From: Atopostipes suicloacalis DSM 15692
Lineage (GTDB): Bacteria; Bacillota; Bacilli; Lactobacillales; Carnobacteriaceae_A
NCBI RefSeq assembly: GCF_900129085.1
Contig: NZ_FQUF01000005.1
Span: 1 to 64,000 of the forward strand
Reading direction: 5' to 3'
Length of the DNA: 64,000 bases
The notes under the pieces were generated by a model. It was not told the DNA's origin. It ran no database searches and was given only the letters and a program-made list of their open reading frames with translations. This document shows positions 8,220-16,942 of the stretch, in pieces. A program made the translations under genes and the position numbers. Each line of letters begins with the position of its first letter. Position 1 is the stretch's first letter.

Positions 8220-8822
8220 ATGATTGAACAAAGAACGAAGAAGGTAACAATGATTGGTATATTGGCAGCTGTAGCGTGGGTGATCTCTCAATTTTCTTTT
8301 CCAATATTGTATTGGGCGCCATTTTTAAAAATTGACTTTAGTGATATCCCTATTTTATTAGGAATGTATGTTTTTGGTCCCCTTTCTGGTGTCGCCATTG
8401 CAGCCATCCGATCTTTACTTTCATATATTACCTCTGGAGGGGAAGCAGGCTTTCCAATCGGAGATACAACAGCTTTTATTGGTACATTATCTCTAACACT
8501 TCCGATATATTATGCGATTAAAAATAAAGGTTCAAACAAGAAAAAATCTATTTTAGCTGGAAGTATAGCAACAGTATCTTTAACGATAACGATGACTATT
8601 CTTAATTGGTTAGTTGTTGCTCCTTTATATATGAAAGTGATGGGATTTAGTGTAGGACCCATGCGTGAATATCTAACGCTTTCTGTTATTCCATTTAACC
8701 TGGTTAAAGGAATACTCGTTTCGCTTATATTCTTCATCGTATTTTATCAAATACAGGGTTATTTAAATAAGCTAAAAAATAAAAATAATCCAATTGATTT
8801 AAATATTTCAGAAATAAAATAA
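8220..8822 (+). CDS. ribU: Riboflavin ECF transporter substrate-binding subunit RibU
   Basis: 200 residues, AGGAGG seven to eight bases before ATG 8220. It is an integral membrane S-component with about six hydrophobic segments (about 10-30, 40-60, 75-95, 105-130, 150-180). The early KVTMIGILAAVAWVISQF and the FSDIPILLGMYVFGPLSGVAIAAIRSLL region match the RibU family, the S-component that works with the shared EcfA/A'/T module (not in this window). The FMN riboswitch directly upstream independently supports flavin uptake. No riboflavin biosynthesis gene is nearby, so import may be the main flavin source. Confidence 0.92.
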   Translation: MIEQRTKKVTMIGILAAVAWVISQFSFPILYWAPFLKIDFSDIPILLGMYVFGPLSGVAIAAIRSLLSYITSGGEAGFPIGDTTAFIGTLSLTLPIYYAIKNKGSNKKKSILAGSIATVSLTITMTILNWLVVAPLYMKVMGFSVGPMREYLTLSVIPFNLVKGILVSLIFFIVFYQIQGYLNKLKNKNNPIDLNISEIK

Positions 8823-8834
8823 TCAACGATTAAG

Positions 8835-8865
8835 AAGACTGGCTACCTTAGCTGGTCTTTTTTGT
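8835..8865 (+). terminator. Rho-independent terminator after ribU
   Basis: AAGACTGGCTA (8835-8845) pairs with TAGCTGGTCTT (8849-8859) through two G-T wobbles, three-base loop, then T-rich tract. Confidence 0.75.
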
Positions 8866-8939
8866 TTGGTTTTGATGTTGGTATTCCTGCTTGAGTGTTG
8901 TAAAATAAATGAAAGAATCATAAGAAAGAGGGAGAGGAC

Positions 8940-9998
8940 TTGAAAGACAATTATTTATTCTATTATATATTAAGTTATTTTGATTTAGAAAACGTGGTCA
9001 CTCTCTCGCAAATTCTTCATGTGTTTCATGCGAAAAGAACACCTTCCATGTTTTATTTGGTAGAGATTAATGATTGGCACCATGGTTTTTCTCTCGCACA
9101 ACAAATGACACGAGAATACCTATCAAAAATCATTCAAAAGCTTTTAAATCAAGAATATCTTGTCGAAGAGGGAAAGGGTTATCTTTTAACTAATAAGGGA
9201 CAAATAGTTTGCGAGGAATATTTTAATGAACATTACTATCCCAAAAAAATAGAAAGTTTTACCTATACGAATGTTAGGGCACCTTTCTGGAATAGTTATC
9301 AATTGTTGACACAGGTTTTTTCTGAACTTAGCTATCAGAACAATAAATATATTCCCATTGTTAAACATCCTTCTCATCAAGAAAATGTTCGACAATTGTT
9401 CCAACCGTTTCAGTCAAATAAAAAGAAACTTTTAGGCCATTGGTTCAAAGAACAAGAATTTTTATTCAATCAAATGGATGAAAATTCTGCAGATGTATTA
9501 GCTAACCAACTTACAGGCCATGAATTTATCGGTAAGACAAGAATGCAGCTCTCGCAAAATTATGAAATGACAGCTCTTGAATTCGATTTTTATTTTAAAG
9601 ATATATTAGAAGAGGCTTTACAAATCATCTATACAAATAAAAAAGATTTTCCTTTAAATAATGAAATACTAAAAAAACTTCATCAAGAAACTCATTATGG
9701 ACTTTCAGCAAGTACCTACGAAACCTACAAGTTATTGGAAAAAGGAAGGACTATCATGGCGATTGCGAACCAAAGAGCTATCAAAGAAAATACTGTAAGA
9801 GAACATATCTTAGAAATAGCCTTTGTTTTTGAATCTTTTCCATATAAAGCATTTATTCCTTCAAATATTTATGAAAAACTCCATCAAGGATTTGATCAAG
9901 GAGAAAATTTTACTTATCAAGAGGCGATGAACGGAATTGAACAATTGGAATTTATGCATTATCGATTAGTGGAATTAGAAAGGATGCGATTGAAATGA
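8940..9998 (+). CDS. ypbB: YpbB-like helix-turn-helix protein preceding RecQ
   Basis: 352 residues from TTG 8940, with AGAGGGAGAGG upstream. It is the same length class and place (directly before recQ, 4-base overlap) as B. subtilis ypbB. The middle is helical without clear motifs. The C-terminal third has a conserved helix-turn-helix module, STYETYKLLEKGRTIMAIA followed by REHILEIAF, resembling the HTH domain often fused to or paired with RecQ helicases. It probably assists or regulates RecQ; its biochemical role is not established. No signal peptide or membrane segment. Confidence 0.72.
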   Translation: MKDNYLFYYILSYFDLENVVTLSQILHVFHAKRTPSMFYLVEINDWHHGFSLAQQMTREYLSKIIQKLLNQEYLVEEGKGYLLTNKGQIVCEEYFNEHYYPKKIESFTYTNVRAPFWNSYQLLTQVFSELSYQNNKYIPIVKHPSHQENVRQLFQPFQSNKKKLLGHWFKEQEFLFNQMDENSADVLANQLTGHEFIGKTRMQLSQNYEMTALEFDFYFKDILEEALQIIYTNKKDFPLNNEILKKLHQETHYGLSASTYETYKLLEKGRTIMAIANQRAIKENTVREHILEIAFVFESFPYKAFIPSNIYEKLHQGFDQGENFTYQEAMNGIEQLEFMHYRLVELERMRLK

Positions 9999-11443
9999 GT
10001 ACTCAAATAATGCAAATTTTGCATGAAAAATTTGCATACTCATCCTTTCGAACAGGACAAAGAGAAGCGATAGAATCTGTTTTAGATAAAAAGGATACAT
10101 TAGTAATGCTACCCACCGGCTCTGGGAAATCATTATGTTATCAACTACCTACCTACTTAACAGATGGGGTCACATTAATTATTTCACCGCTACTTTCTTT
10201 AATGCAAGATCAAGTCGAACAGCTTCATTTAAGGGGAGAAAAAAGGGCGGTTGCTTTAAATAGTCTCACTTCTTTTTCTGAGAGAAAACGAATTTTTAGA
10301 CAAATCAAGCAGTATAAATTTATTTATACTTCCCCGGAAATGTTGCAAAATCAGCAAGTTCTTGAGGTTTTGAAAAAAGCTCATATCCAGTTATTTGTTG
10401 TAGATGAAGCGCATTGTATTTCTCATTGGGGAACAGATTTTAGACCAGATTATTTAGCTTTGGCTAATATTCGAAAAAGTCTAGGTTCTCCTACGACTAT
10501 GGCTTTAACAGCGACGGCTACAAAGCAAGTCAGAGATGAAATTATTCATTTTTTAGGATTAGATATTAAAGAGACAAATCAAATCATTGAGTCCGTTGAT
10601 CGAAAAGAAATTAAATTTTTTGTGGAAATTTGTGAAGGAAATAAAAACGAAAAGTTAATTGAAATAGTAAAGAAAATGACCGGTGCTGGGATTATTTATT
10701 TTACAAGTAAAAAAATGGCGGATGAATGGGCAAATAATTTAAGTAATGAATATGGGCTCAGAGCAAGCAGTTATCATTCGGACTTAGAAGCAGATGATAA
10801 AATAAAAATCCAACAACAATTCTTAAATAATGATTTACAAATTATTTGCGCAACAAGTGCATTTGGAATGGGATTTAATAAAAAAGATATACGTTTTATC
10901 ATTCACTACCATCTTCCAAGTTCCCCTGAAATGTACCTACAAGAAGTAGGGCGTGCTAGTCGAGATGGCAAACTAGGGTTAGCTATTTTATTGTACCAGC
11001 CTGGGGATGAATATATTCAACAACGATTCATTGAAACATCCCTACCTTCCAAAGAGATTCTGACTGCTGTTTATAAAAGAAAACAAACACAATTATCGGA
11101 GTCGGATGCTATGGTTAAACTTGCCTATTATTTTAAAGAAACTTCAATAAATTTAAACGATGCCCTGCAAGCTATTGAAAAAAGAAAGAAAATAAAATAT
11201 CAACAACTTTCTTTTATGATGCAATATGTATATCAAGAGGATTGCAAACGGAGTTATTTATTGAACTATTTTTGTGAGAATAAAAAAAGTTCCCTTAATG
11301 AATGTTGTTCAAGTTGCGGTTTAGATCAAGAGGAATTGATCGCTAAATTAAATAAGATGACTCAATCTTACAAAGAAGAAGAAGCAAGAAAGAGAGTTTT
11401 ACCTTGGAAAGAAGTCTATAACAATTTGTACAATAATCTTTAA
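9995..11443 (+). CDS. recQ: ATP-dependent DNA helicase, short RecQ (RecS-like)
   Basis: 482 residues; ATG 9995 overlaps the upstream stop (ATGA). It unwinds DNA 3'-5' in recombination and fork repair. Helicase motifs are ordered: FRTGQREAIE (motif 0), TLVMLPTGSGKSLCYQLP (Walker A), VVDEAHCISHWGTDFRPDY (DEAH plus the RecQ aromatic-rich loop), MALTATATKQV (motif III), IICATSAFGMGFNK and EVGRASRDGKLG (V-VI). A Cys cluster (CKRSYLLNYFCE ... CCSSCG, about 414-440) forms the RecQ zinc site. The protein then ends, with no winged-helix RQC or HRDC domain, as in the shorter Bacillus RecS. The missing DNA-binding part may be supplied by the coupled YpbB-like protein. Confidence 0.9.
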   Translation: MSTQIMQILHEKFAYSSFRTGQREAIESVLDKKDTLVMLPTGSGKSLCYQLPTYLTDGVTLIISPLLSLMQDQVEQLHLRGEKRAVALNSLTSFSERKRIFRQIKQYKFIYTSPEMLQNQQVLEVLKKAHIQLFVVDEAHCISHWGTDFRPDYLALANIRKSLGSPTTMALTATATKQVRDEIIHFLGLDIKETNQIIESVDRKEIKFFVEICEGNKNEKLIEIVKKMTGAGIIYFTSKKMADEWANNLSNEYGLRASSYHSDLEADDKIKIQQQFLNNDLQIICATSAFGMGFNKKDIRFIIHYHLPSSPEMYLQEVGRASRDGKLGLAILLYQPGDEYIQQRFIETSLPSKEILTAVYKRKQTQLSESDAMVKLAYYFKETSINLNDALQAIEKRKKIKYQQLSFMMQYVYQEDCKRSYLLNYFCENKKSSLNECCSSCGLDQEELIAKLNKMTQSYKEEEARKRVLPWKEVYNNLYNNL

Positions 11444-11463
11444 TAATGAGTAACGACTCATTA
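11444..11463 (+). other. Perfect 8-bp inverted repeat between recQ and ypbE
   Basis: TAATGAGT, AACG, ACTCATTA directly after the recQ stop. There is no T-run on the + strand, so it is not a canonical terminator. It lies just before a TACAAT box near 11473, so an operator or weak RNA hairpin are both possible. Confidence 0.35.
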
Positions 11464-11512
11464 AAATATATGCTACAATGATATAGATAGCACAGATGGA
11501 AGGAAGAAGCTT

Positions 11513-12133
11513 ATGAGTAAAAGAAACCGGTCATCAGATGAGAAAATTTGGTCTAAACAGTTTAGCGAAGACTATGATGATTTAGAATACGTTTCAAGAA
11601 GTGAACGTTCTAGAAGTGAAAAAAATCGGAATAATGATGGGGTTTCACCCATGCTAACAGGAACAGTGATATTCCTTGCCTTACTTATTCTTGCAATGAT
11701 TTTTTATTATCTTTGGTACTCAAATCGACCAATTGAAGAGCAAAAAGTTTCAAAAGATTCTGATGTTGAAAATGTAATAGATATGAGTAAAGAAGAAAAA
11801 GAGGAAGAACCTGAAGAAGAACCCGAAAAAGAAGAAGAACCGGAGCCAGAGCCTGAACCGGAGCCAGAGCCCGAACCAGAACCAGAACCTGAGCCTGAAC
11901 CAGAGCCAGAGCCTGAACCAGAGCCCGAACCAGAACCAGAGCCGGCACCGGAGCCCGAACCGGAACCCGAACCAGAAGTTCCAGTAGAAAGTGGCTCGAC
12001 TTATACCGTTCAAGCTGGAGATAATATGTATCGGATTGCACTAAATCATGGGATGACTACGGATGAATTAATGGCATTAAATAATTTGTCTAGCGAAACA
12101 GTTTATGAGGGCCAAGTTCTAAAAGTAAAATAA
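11513..12133 (+). CDS. ypbE: LysM-domain membrane-anchored protein with Glu-Pro spacer (YpbE-like)
   Basis: 206 residues from ATG 11513 with GGAAGGAAG upstream. The Ser/Arg-rich cytoplasmic N-terminus (1-48) is followed by one transmembrane helix (about 49-69). After an acidic stretch comes a Glu-Pro dipeptide tract (about 110-160, DNA 11838-11985) and a C-terminal LysM domain ([29 protein letters not shown]) that binds peptidoglycan or related glycans. The Glu-Pro tract would form a stiff, charged rod crossing the wall. B. subtilis has ypbE just behind recQ with the same layout. The tract is made of near-identical GAGCCN/GAACCN hexamers and is probably length-variable. Function in the wall is unknown. 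Confidence 0.75.
   Translation: MSKRNRSSDEKIWSKQFSEDYDDLEYVSRSERSRSEKNRNNDGVSPMLTGTVIFLALLILAMIFYYLWYSNRPIEEQKVSKDSDVENVIDMSKEEKEEEPEEEPEKEEEPEPEPEPEPEPEPEPEPEPEPEPEPEPEPEPEPEPAPEPEPEPEPEVPVESGSTYTVQAGDNMYRIALNHGMTTDELMALNNLSSETVYEGQVLKVK
11838..11985 (+). repeat. Glu-Pro coding hexanucleotide repeat
   Basis: About 24 tandem six-base units of the form GA(A/G)CC(N)GA, reading Glu-Pro. Synonymous variation (GAGCCA, GAACCG, GAGCCC) runs in blocks, suggesting expansion by slippage or unequal recombination. A single Ala interrupts it (GCACCG near 11944). Confidence 0.8.
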
Positions 12134-12162
12134 AAGTTGACTAAATAAAGGTAGGATAAATA

Positions 12163-12843
12163 TTGAAGGATAATAGAATACAAATTGCAATTGATGGTCC
12201 CGCCTCTTCAGGGAAAAGCACTATTGCAAAATTATTAGCGGACAAGTATCATCTTGTCTATGTCGATACAGGCGCCATGTATCGAACATTGACCTATTTA
12301 GCATTAAAAAATAATATAAACATAGATAATGAACGAGATCTTACAGCGCTTTTAAAAGAAATAAAGATTACATTTAAACGAAAACAAGATGGACAAGATG
12401 TCTTCGCAAATGGAGAAAATATTACAGATAAAATTAGACAACATAACGTAACAAATAATGTGTCGATTGTTTCTTCATTTCCAAAAGTTCGTGAAGAGTT
12501 GGTCCGCAGACAACAAGCACTAGCAGAAAAATCGGATGTAGTAATGGACGGAAGAGATATTGGAACCGTCGTATTACCAAATGCGGATGTCAAGATTTTT
12601 CTTATAGCAAGTGTTGAAGAACGTGCAGAACGCCGTTATTTAGAAAATCAACAAAAAGGGATAGAAACAGATTTTGCACGCTTAAAAGAAGAAATCGTTG
12701 CCCGGGATGAATATGATTCAAATCGAAAAGAATCCCCTTTAAAGCAAGCTGAAGATGCAATTTGTGTAGATACGACAGGTTTATCTATTTCAGAAGTTGT
12801 AAATAAATGTATGGAATTAATCAATAAAAAAATAAAAAATTAA
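12163..12843 (+). CDS. cmk: Cytidylate kinase
   Basis: 226 residues from TTG 12163, with AAAGGTAGG upstream. It phosphorylates (d)CMP to (d)CDP with ATP. The P-loop IDGPASSGKSTIAK is at residues about 9-22; VDTGAMYRTLTYLAL carries CMP-binding residues; DGRDIGTVVLPNADVKIFL has the conserved Arg/Asp of the NMP site; and ASVEERAERRY plus RDEYDSNRKESPL form the lid and ribose contacts. The order cmk-rpsA-der is the Bacillus arrangement (cmk-ypfD-...-engA). Confidence 0.94.
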   Translation: MKDNRIQIAIDGPASSGKSTIAKLLADKYHLVYVDTGAMYRTLTYLALKNNINIDNERDLTALLKEIKITFKRKQDGQDVFANGENITDKIRQHNVTNNVSIVSSFPKVREELVRRQQALAEKSDVVMDGRDIGTVVLPNADVKIFLIASVEERAERRYLENQQKGIETDFARLKEEIVARDEYDSNRKESPLKQAEDAICVDTTGLSISEVVNKCMELINKKIKN

Positions 12844-12998
12844 TATATATATGAATATTTTTAGCTATATTTATATAAAAATGACAACAAAATGAGAGAT
12901 GTCTGTTTTAATTAATCGAAAATGTAGTTTTATCATGTAATATATAGTAGAATATGTTAAGATGTATATATTGATTGGTATTGGGAGGCACAGGAAAT

Positions 12999-14411
12999 AT
13001 GTCAGAAAAAGAAAACAAAGATTTAGAAGTAAATGGTGAAGTTGAAGAGACTATGGATGATACAGTAGAAACTGAAGAAACTGAAGAAACTGTAGAAGAC
13101 ACACCTGAAGAAGTTGTAGAAGATACAACTGAGGAAACTGAAGAAACATCAGAAGACATGCCAGATGAAGATAATGATATGGAAAGTATGTCTGAAGCTC
13201 TAGATGCATCAGTAGAAATTAAACCTGGTGACATTGTTGAAGGAGTTGTTTTAGCTTTTGATGAAGATAAAAATGTTATCGTAGGACTTGATACAGGGCA
13301 TGAAGGATATATTCCAATCCGTGAACTATCTACTAGCCGTGTAGAAGACCCTTCAGAAGAAGTGGAAGTAAACGATAAAATTCGTGTAACAGTTCTTCGT
13401 GTAGTAAGCGACAAAGAACAAGGTAGCTACATTTTATCAAAAAAACGTGTAGACCAACGTGAAGTTTGGAACGAACTACAAGAAAAATTTGACAATGGTG
13501 AAACAGTTGAAGCTGAAGTAAACCGTGTGGTCAAAGGTGGAGTTACCGTTGATTTAGGTGTGCGTGGTTTTGTACCAGCATCACAATTAGATACTCGTTT
13601 TGTTCGTGATTTATCTCAATTTGAAGGCAATACGTATGAATTTAAAATCATCGAAATTGACCCTCAAAACAGACAACTTATTTTATCACGTCGTGAGTTG
13701 TTAGAATCTGAAGAAGAAGACAAACGTGCTCAAGCATTAGAAAATCTTGAAGAAGGAAGCACAGTTACAGGTACAGTCGTACGTCTAACAAACTTTGGTG
13801 CTTTCGTTGATTTAGGTGGAATTGATGGCTTAGTACATATTTCAGAAATCGCACATGAACATATTGATCATCCAGAAGATAAACTTTCTGTTGGCGATGA
13901 AATTGAAGTTAAAGTATTAAGTGTGGATAAAGAACGTGAACGCGTTTCATTATCTATCAAAGATTTACTCTTAGGTCCTTGGGATACTGTGGATGAAGAA
14001 TTCCCAGCAGGTTCGGTTACAACAGGTATAGTCAAACGAATTGTTGACTTTGGTGCATTTGTTGAATTAAAACCTGGTGTTGAAGGCTTAGTTCACATTT
14101 CAGAAATGGCACACCGTCATGTTGAAACACCACATGAGGTTGTTAGCGAAGATGAAGAAGTTGAAGTTAAAGTATTAAACGTTGATCAAGAAGAACAACG
14201 TGTATCTTTAAGTATCAAAGCTTTAGAAGAAGCACCTGAAAGAGATGAACAAGAACAACCAGCTACTCAAAAACCAAAGCGTAAAGAACCTCGTCAATCT
14301 GTTCGTCAACCTTCACTAAGAGATGACGATGATGATTCGGCATTTACAATTGGTGACCAATTAGGAGACCAATTAAAAGGATTATTCGAAGACGATGAAG
14401 ACGAAGAATAA
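12999..14411 (+). CDS. rpsA: Ribosomal protein S1 homologue with acidic N-terminal extension
   Basis: 470 residues from ATG 12999, chosen because GGGAGGCACAGG precedes it; the in-frame TTG at 12975 lies upstream of this site. The first 68 residues are low-complexity Glu/Asp/Thr. Four S1 RNA-binding domains follow, starting near residues 69, 153, 238 and 323. The last two are the strongest (GSTVTGTVVRLTNFGAFVDL and GSVTTGIVKRIVDFGAFVEL, each followed by GLVHISE). A Lys/Arg then Asp/Glu-rich tail ends the protein. Firmicute S1 proteins have fewer domains than the six in E. coli and bind mRNA more weakly. The acidic head is unusual and could lower nonspecific RNA binding. An upstream AT-rich 155-base gap probably holds its own promoter. 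Confidence 0.88.
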   Translation: MSEKENKDLEVNGEVEETMDDTVETEETEETVEDTPEEVVEDTTEETEETSEDMPDEDNDMESMSEALDASVEIKPGDIVEGVVLAFDEDKNVIVGLDTGHEGYIPIRELSTSRVEDPSEEVEVNDKIRVTVLRVVSDKEQGSYILSKKRVDQREVWNELQEKFDNGETVEAEVNRVVKGGVTVDLGVRGFVPASQLDTRFVRDLSQFEGNTYEFKIIEIDPQNRQLILSRRELLESEEEDKRAQALENLEEGSTVTGTVVRLTNFGAFVDLGGIDGLVHISEIAHEHIDHPEDKLSVGDEIEVKVLSVDKERERVSLSIKDLLLGPWDTVDEEFPAGSVTTGIVKRIVDFGAFVELKPGVEGLVHISEMAHRHVETPHEVVSEDEEVEVKVLNVDQEEQRVSLSIKALEEAPERDEQEQPATQKPKRKEPRQSVRQPSLRDDDDDSAFTIGDQLGDQLKGLFEDDEDEE

Positions 14412-14444
14412 TTTACGTTAGGATTTTTTGAATATAATTAAAAG

Positions 14445-14488
14445 CACCCAACTTATTGGAATAGCCAAAAAAGTTGGGTGTCTATTAT
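14445..14488 (+). terminator. Rho-independent terminator after rpsA
   Basis: CACCCAACTT (14445-14454) pairs with AAGTTGGGTG (14471-14480), followed by a T-rich but interrupted tract. Confidence 0.75.
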
Positions 14489-14536
14489 TGTATAGGAACA
14501 AATGATCATTAAAATTAAAAGAAAGATGGTGAAAAA

Positions 14537-15850
14537 ATGTCAAAACCTATTGTAGCCATAGTGGGTCGCCCAAATATTGGGAAATCGACCATTTTTAATC
14601 GAATTGTCGGAGAAAGGATCTCCATCGTTGAAGATGATCCTGGAGTGACTAGAGACCGTATTTATGGGCAAACAGAATGGTTAGGAAAAGAGTTCTCGCT
14701 TATTGATACAGGAGGGATAACTCTTGAGGATTATCCTCTAGATGTCGAGATTAGAAGCCAAGCAGAGATAGCGATTGAAGAAGCGGATGTTATTGTTTTT
14801 ATGGTAGATATCCGTAGTGGGATTACTTCTTTAGATGAAAATATTGCTAAAATATTATACCGATCCAATAAACCGGTTGTTTTAGCGTTAAATAAAGCAG
14901 ATAACCCGGAACAACGCGAACGATTTTATGAGTTCTATTCATTAGGCTTAGGAGATCCTTTTCCAATTTCTGGTTCACACGGCCTAGGGTTAGGTGATTT
15001 ACTGGATGAGGTTGTCTCACATTTCGAGGATGATTCTTTAAGTATATATGATGATTCGATTATTAAATTTAGTTTAATTGGACGCCCAAATGTTGGGAAA
15101 TCTAGTTTAGTGAACAAAATTTTAGGTGAGCAGCGAGTGATTGTATCGGATATTGAAGGAACTACCCGTGATGCTATTGACACCCCCTTTGTAGATGAAG
15201 AAGGGCAAGAATATGTCATTATAGATACGGCTGGAATTCGCAAGAGTGGTCGTGTTTATGAAAATACAGAAAAATATAGCGTTTTAAGGGCCCTTAGTGC
15301 CATTGAGCGTTCGGATGTAGTCCTTTGTGTGATTAACGCAGAAGAAGGGATTAGAGAGCAAGATTCACGTGTTTTCAGTCATGCTCATGACGAAGGTAAA
15401 AGTATTATTCTCTTAGTTAATAAATGGGACGCAATTGAAAAAGATACTCATACTATGCAAGAGTTCGAACAAGATATCCGTACGCGATTTAGATTTTTAG
15501 ACTATGCGCCTATTTTATTTGTCTCGGCTGAAACTGGGGAAAGGTTACAAAAGCTGCCTGAGTTGATTAAAAAGATCTATGAGAGCCGTATGCAACGCGT
15601 ACAGTCTTCAATATTGAATGATGTCTTAATGGATGCTTTGGCGATGAATCCAACGCCTACAGTTAATAATAAACGATTAAAAGTCTTTTATATGACACAA
15701 GTAGCAGTGGGTCCACCGACTTTTATTGTTTTTGTAAATGATACGGAATTATTGCATTTTTCTTATCAGCGGTTTTTAGAAAATCAATTGCGTAAAAACT
15801 TTGATTTCCAAGGAACCCCAATTAAGATAATTCCTAGAAAAAGATCTTAA
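14537..15850 (+). CDS. der: Ribosome-assembly GTPase Der (EngA)
   Basis: 437 residues; AAAGATGGTG before ATG 14537. It is a double Era-like GTPase needed for 50S assembly. Domain 1 has [14 protein letters not shown] and NKAD; domain 2 has GRPNVGKSS (near residue 182), [10 protein letters not shown] and NKWD. A C-terminal KH-like domain includes [13 protein letters not shown] and ends [13 protein letters not shown]. Length equals the family norm. Ile instead of the usual Val in the first P-loop (NIGKS) is a conservative change. Confidence 0.95.
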   Translation: MSKPIVAIVGRPNIGKSTIFNRIVGERISIVEDDPGVTRDRIYGQTEWLGKEFSLIDTGGITLEDYPLDVEIRSQAEIAIEEADVIVFMVDIRSGITSLDENIAKILYRSNKPVVLALNKADNPEQRERFYEFYSLGLGDPFPISGSHGLGLGDLLDEVVSHFEDDSLSIYDDSIIKFSLIGRPNVGKSSLVNKILGEQRVIVSDIEGTTRDAIDTPFVDEEGQEYVIIDTAGIRKSGRVYENTEKYSVLRALSAIERSDVVLCVINAEEGIREQDSRVFSHAHDEGKSIILLVNKWDAIEKDTHTMQEFEQDIRTRFRFLDYAPILFVSAETGERLQKLPELIKKIYESRMQRVQSSILNDVLMDALAMNPTPTVNNKRLKVFYMTQVAVGPPTFIVFVNDTELLHFSYQRFLENQLRKNFDFQGTPIKIIPRKRS

Positions 15851-16043
15851 AATTATTGAATAAAAATATGATTATTTTATTATTTTTATTCAAAAAAGAT
15901 TGCAGTTATAAGGGTTATGTGTTATCTTTTAAAATGAAATGTCTAAGTAATTGACAATTTCACCTATTTATTCTCAATAATGGGATTATAAAAGTGGAAG
16001 CTAGTATTATGCTAGAAGAAACTTTTTCGGGAGGTGTAGAATT

Positions 16044-16322
16044 ATGGCAAATAAAGCAGATTTAATTGAGGGCGTTGTTACAAAAACAGATTTAACTAAA
16101 AAAGATGCAACTGCCGCAGTTGAAGCTCTTTTTGACGTCGTAACAGAAACTTTAGCAGATGGTGAACGTGTACAAGTTATCGGTTTCGGTAGCTTTGAAG
16201 TTCGTGATCGTGCTGCTCGTAAAGGACGTAATCCTCAAACAGGGGACGAAATTGAGATTCCTGCAACAAAAGTTCCAGCATTTAAAGCTGGTAAAGGATT
16301 AAAAGACGCAGTTAAAAACTAA
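16044..16322 (+). CDS. hup: HU histone-like DNA-binding protein
   Basis: 92 residues with GGGAGGTG before ATG 16044. HU dimers bend and wrap DNA. It has the full-length family pattern: N-terminal helix pair ([21 protein letters not shown]), [22 protein letters not shown] with the intercalating-arm Pro in RNPQTG, and the end [21 protein letters not shown] at 15951-15956 in the 190-base upstream gap probably belongs to its promoter. Its codons are unusually strong-bias (many GGT, CGT), consistent with high expression. It is the last core gene before the repeat array and hsd region. Confidence 0.95.
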   Translation: MANKADLIEGVVTKTDLTKKDATAAVEALFDVVTETLADGERVQVIGFGSFEVRDRAARKGRNPQTGDEIEIPATKVPAFKAGKGLKDAVKN

Positions 16323-16369
16323 ACACTGTATTTTTTAATAAACATATGCAATATTTCATTGCGAAATAA

Positions 16370-16409
16370 CCGATTGTTCCTGCTTTAACGCAGAAACAAT
16401 CGGTTTTTT
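16370..16409 (+). terminator. Rho-independent terminator after hup
   Basis: CCGATTGTT (16370-16378) pairs with AACAATCGG (16395-16403), then six T. Confidence 0.85.
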
Positions 16410-16410
16410 A

Positions 16411-16756
16411 GTTTTACTGGTGGCTAAACTGTTTTGAGACCAATATTTCAAATTTATTGGTGCGTAATCGTTTTTGGCACCAGTATTTTAATTTTATTGG
16501 TGCGTAATCGTTTTTGGCACCAGTATTTTATTTTTATTGGTGCGTAATCGTTTTTGGCACCAGTATTTTAATTTTATTGGTGCGTAATCGTTTTTGGCAC
16601 CAGTATTTTAATTTTACTGGTGCGTAATTGATTTAGGCACCAGTATTTTAGTTTTATTGGTGCGTAATTGATTTAGGCACCAGTATTTTAGTTTTATTGG
16701 TGCGTAATTGATTTAGGCACTAGTATTTCACATTTATGGATGCGTAACTGATTTAA
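16411..16756. repeat. 40-bp tandem repeat array, about eight and a half units, each forming a hairpin
   Basis: The unit is exactly 40 bp: TGCGTAA recurs at 16461, 16501, 16541, 16581, 16621, 16661, 16701 and 16741. A divergent unit precedes it from 16411. Each unit carries GCACCAGTA and TATTGGTGC around a nine-base AT loop (for example 16477-16503), so arms alternate and each can pair with either neighbour. Units 1-4 share TCGTTTTT in the linker and units 5-8 TTGATTTA, showing two duplication blocks. The end units are decayed. There are no unique spacers. It begins immediately after the hup terminator. Confidence 0.92.
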
Positions 16757-16942
16757 AACAATGACATCGGTTTATTAGCATTCAATTTATTTTATATCGT
16801 TAAACTTATATTTCATCGTAGTTAGAAATTTCGACAAAATGATAATTTTAAATGAATGCAATATATTTTATTATGTACTAAAATAAAATAAGAGTAGAGA
16901 GGGTTTTCATCGGAAGAATCATACTAAAAAGGAAAGGGAATC
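16757..16942. other. AT-rich intergenic stretch, no gene seen
   Basis: Between the array and the YrhK-like gene I see no open frame with a ribosome site. AT-rich sequence with possible promoter-like hexamers may drive the downstream gene; nothing specific can be assigned. Confidence 0.6.

Noticed and set aside
11685-12041. Long open frames on the minus strand opposite the LysM gene
   Set aside because: They are the antisense of the Glu-Pro repeat, with Phe/Leu/Val/Arg low-complexity translation and no ribosome site.
12908-13414. 168-codon minus-strand frame opposite the start of rpsA
   Set aside because: Its Ser/Thr/Val-rich product is simply the reverse of the acidic S1 head; no start signal and no family match.
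15856-15893. Terminator after der
   Set aside because: A 13-bp perfect stem exists, but A's rather than T's follow it on the + strand, and no minus-strand gene ends there. It may still stabilise the der transcript.
16411-16756. CRISPR array
   Set aside because: The unit has a constant 40-base length with no unique spacer between repeats, and no cas gene is in the window.
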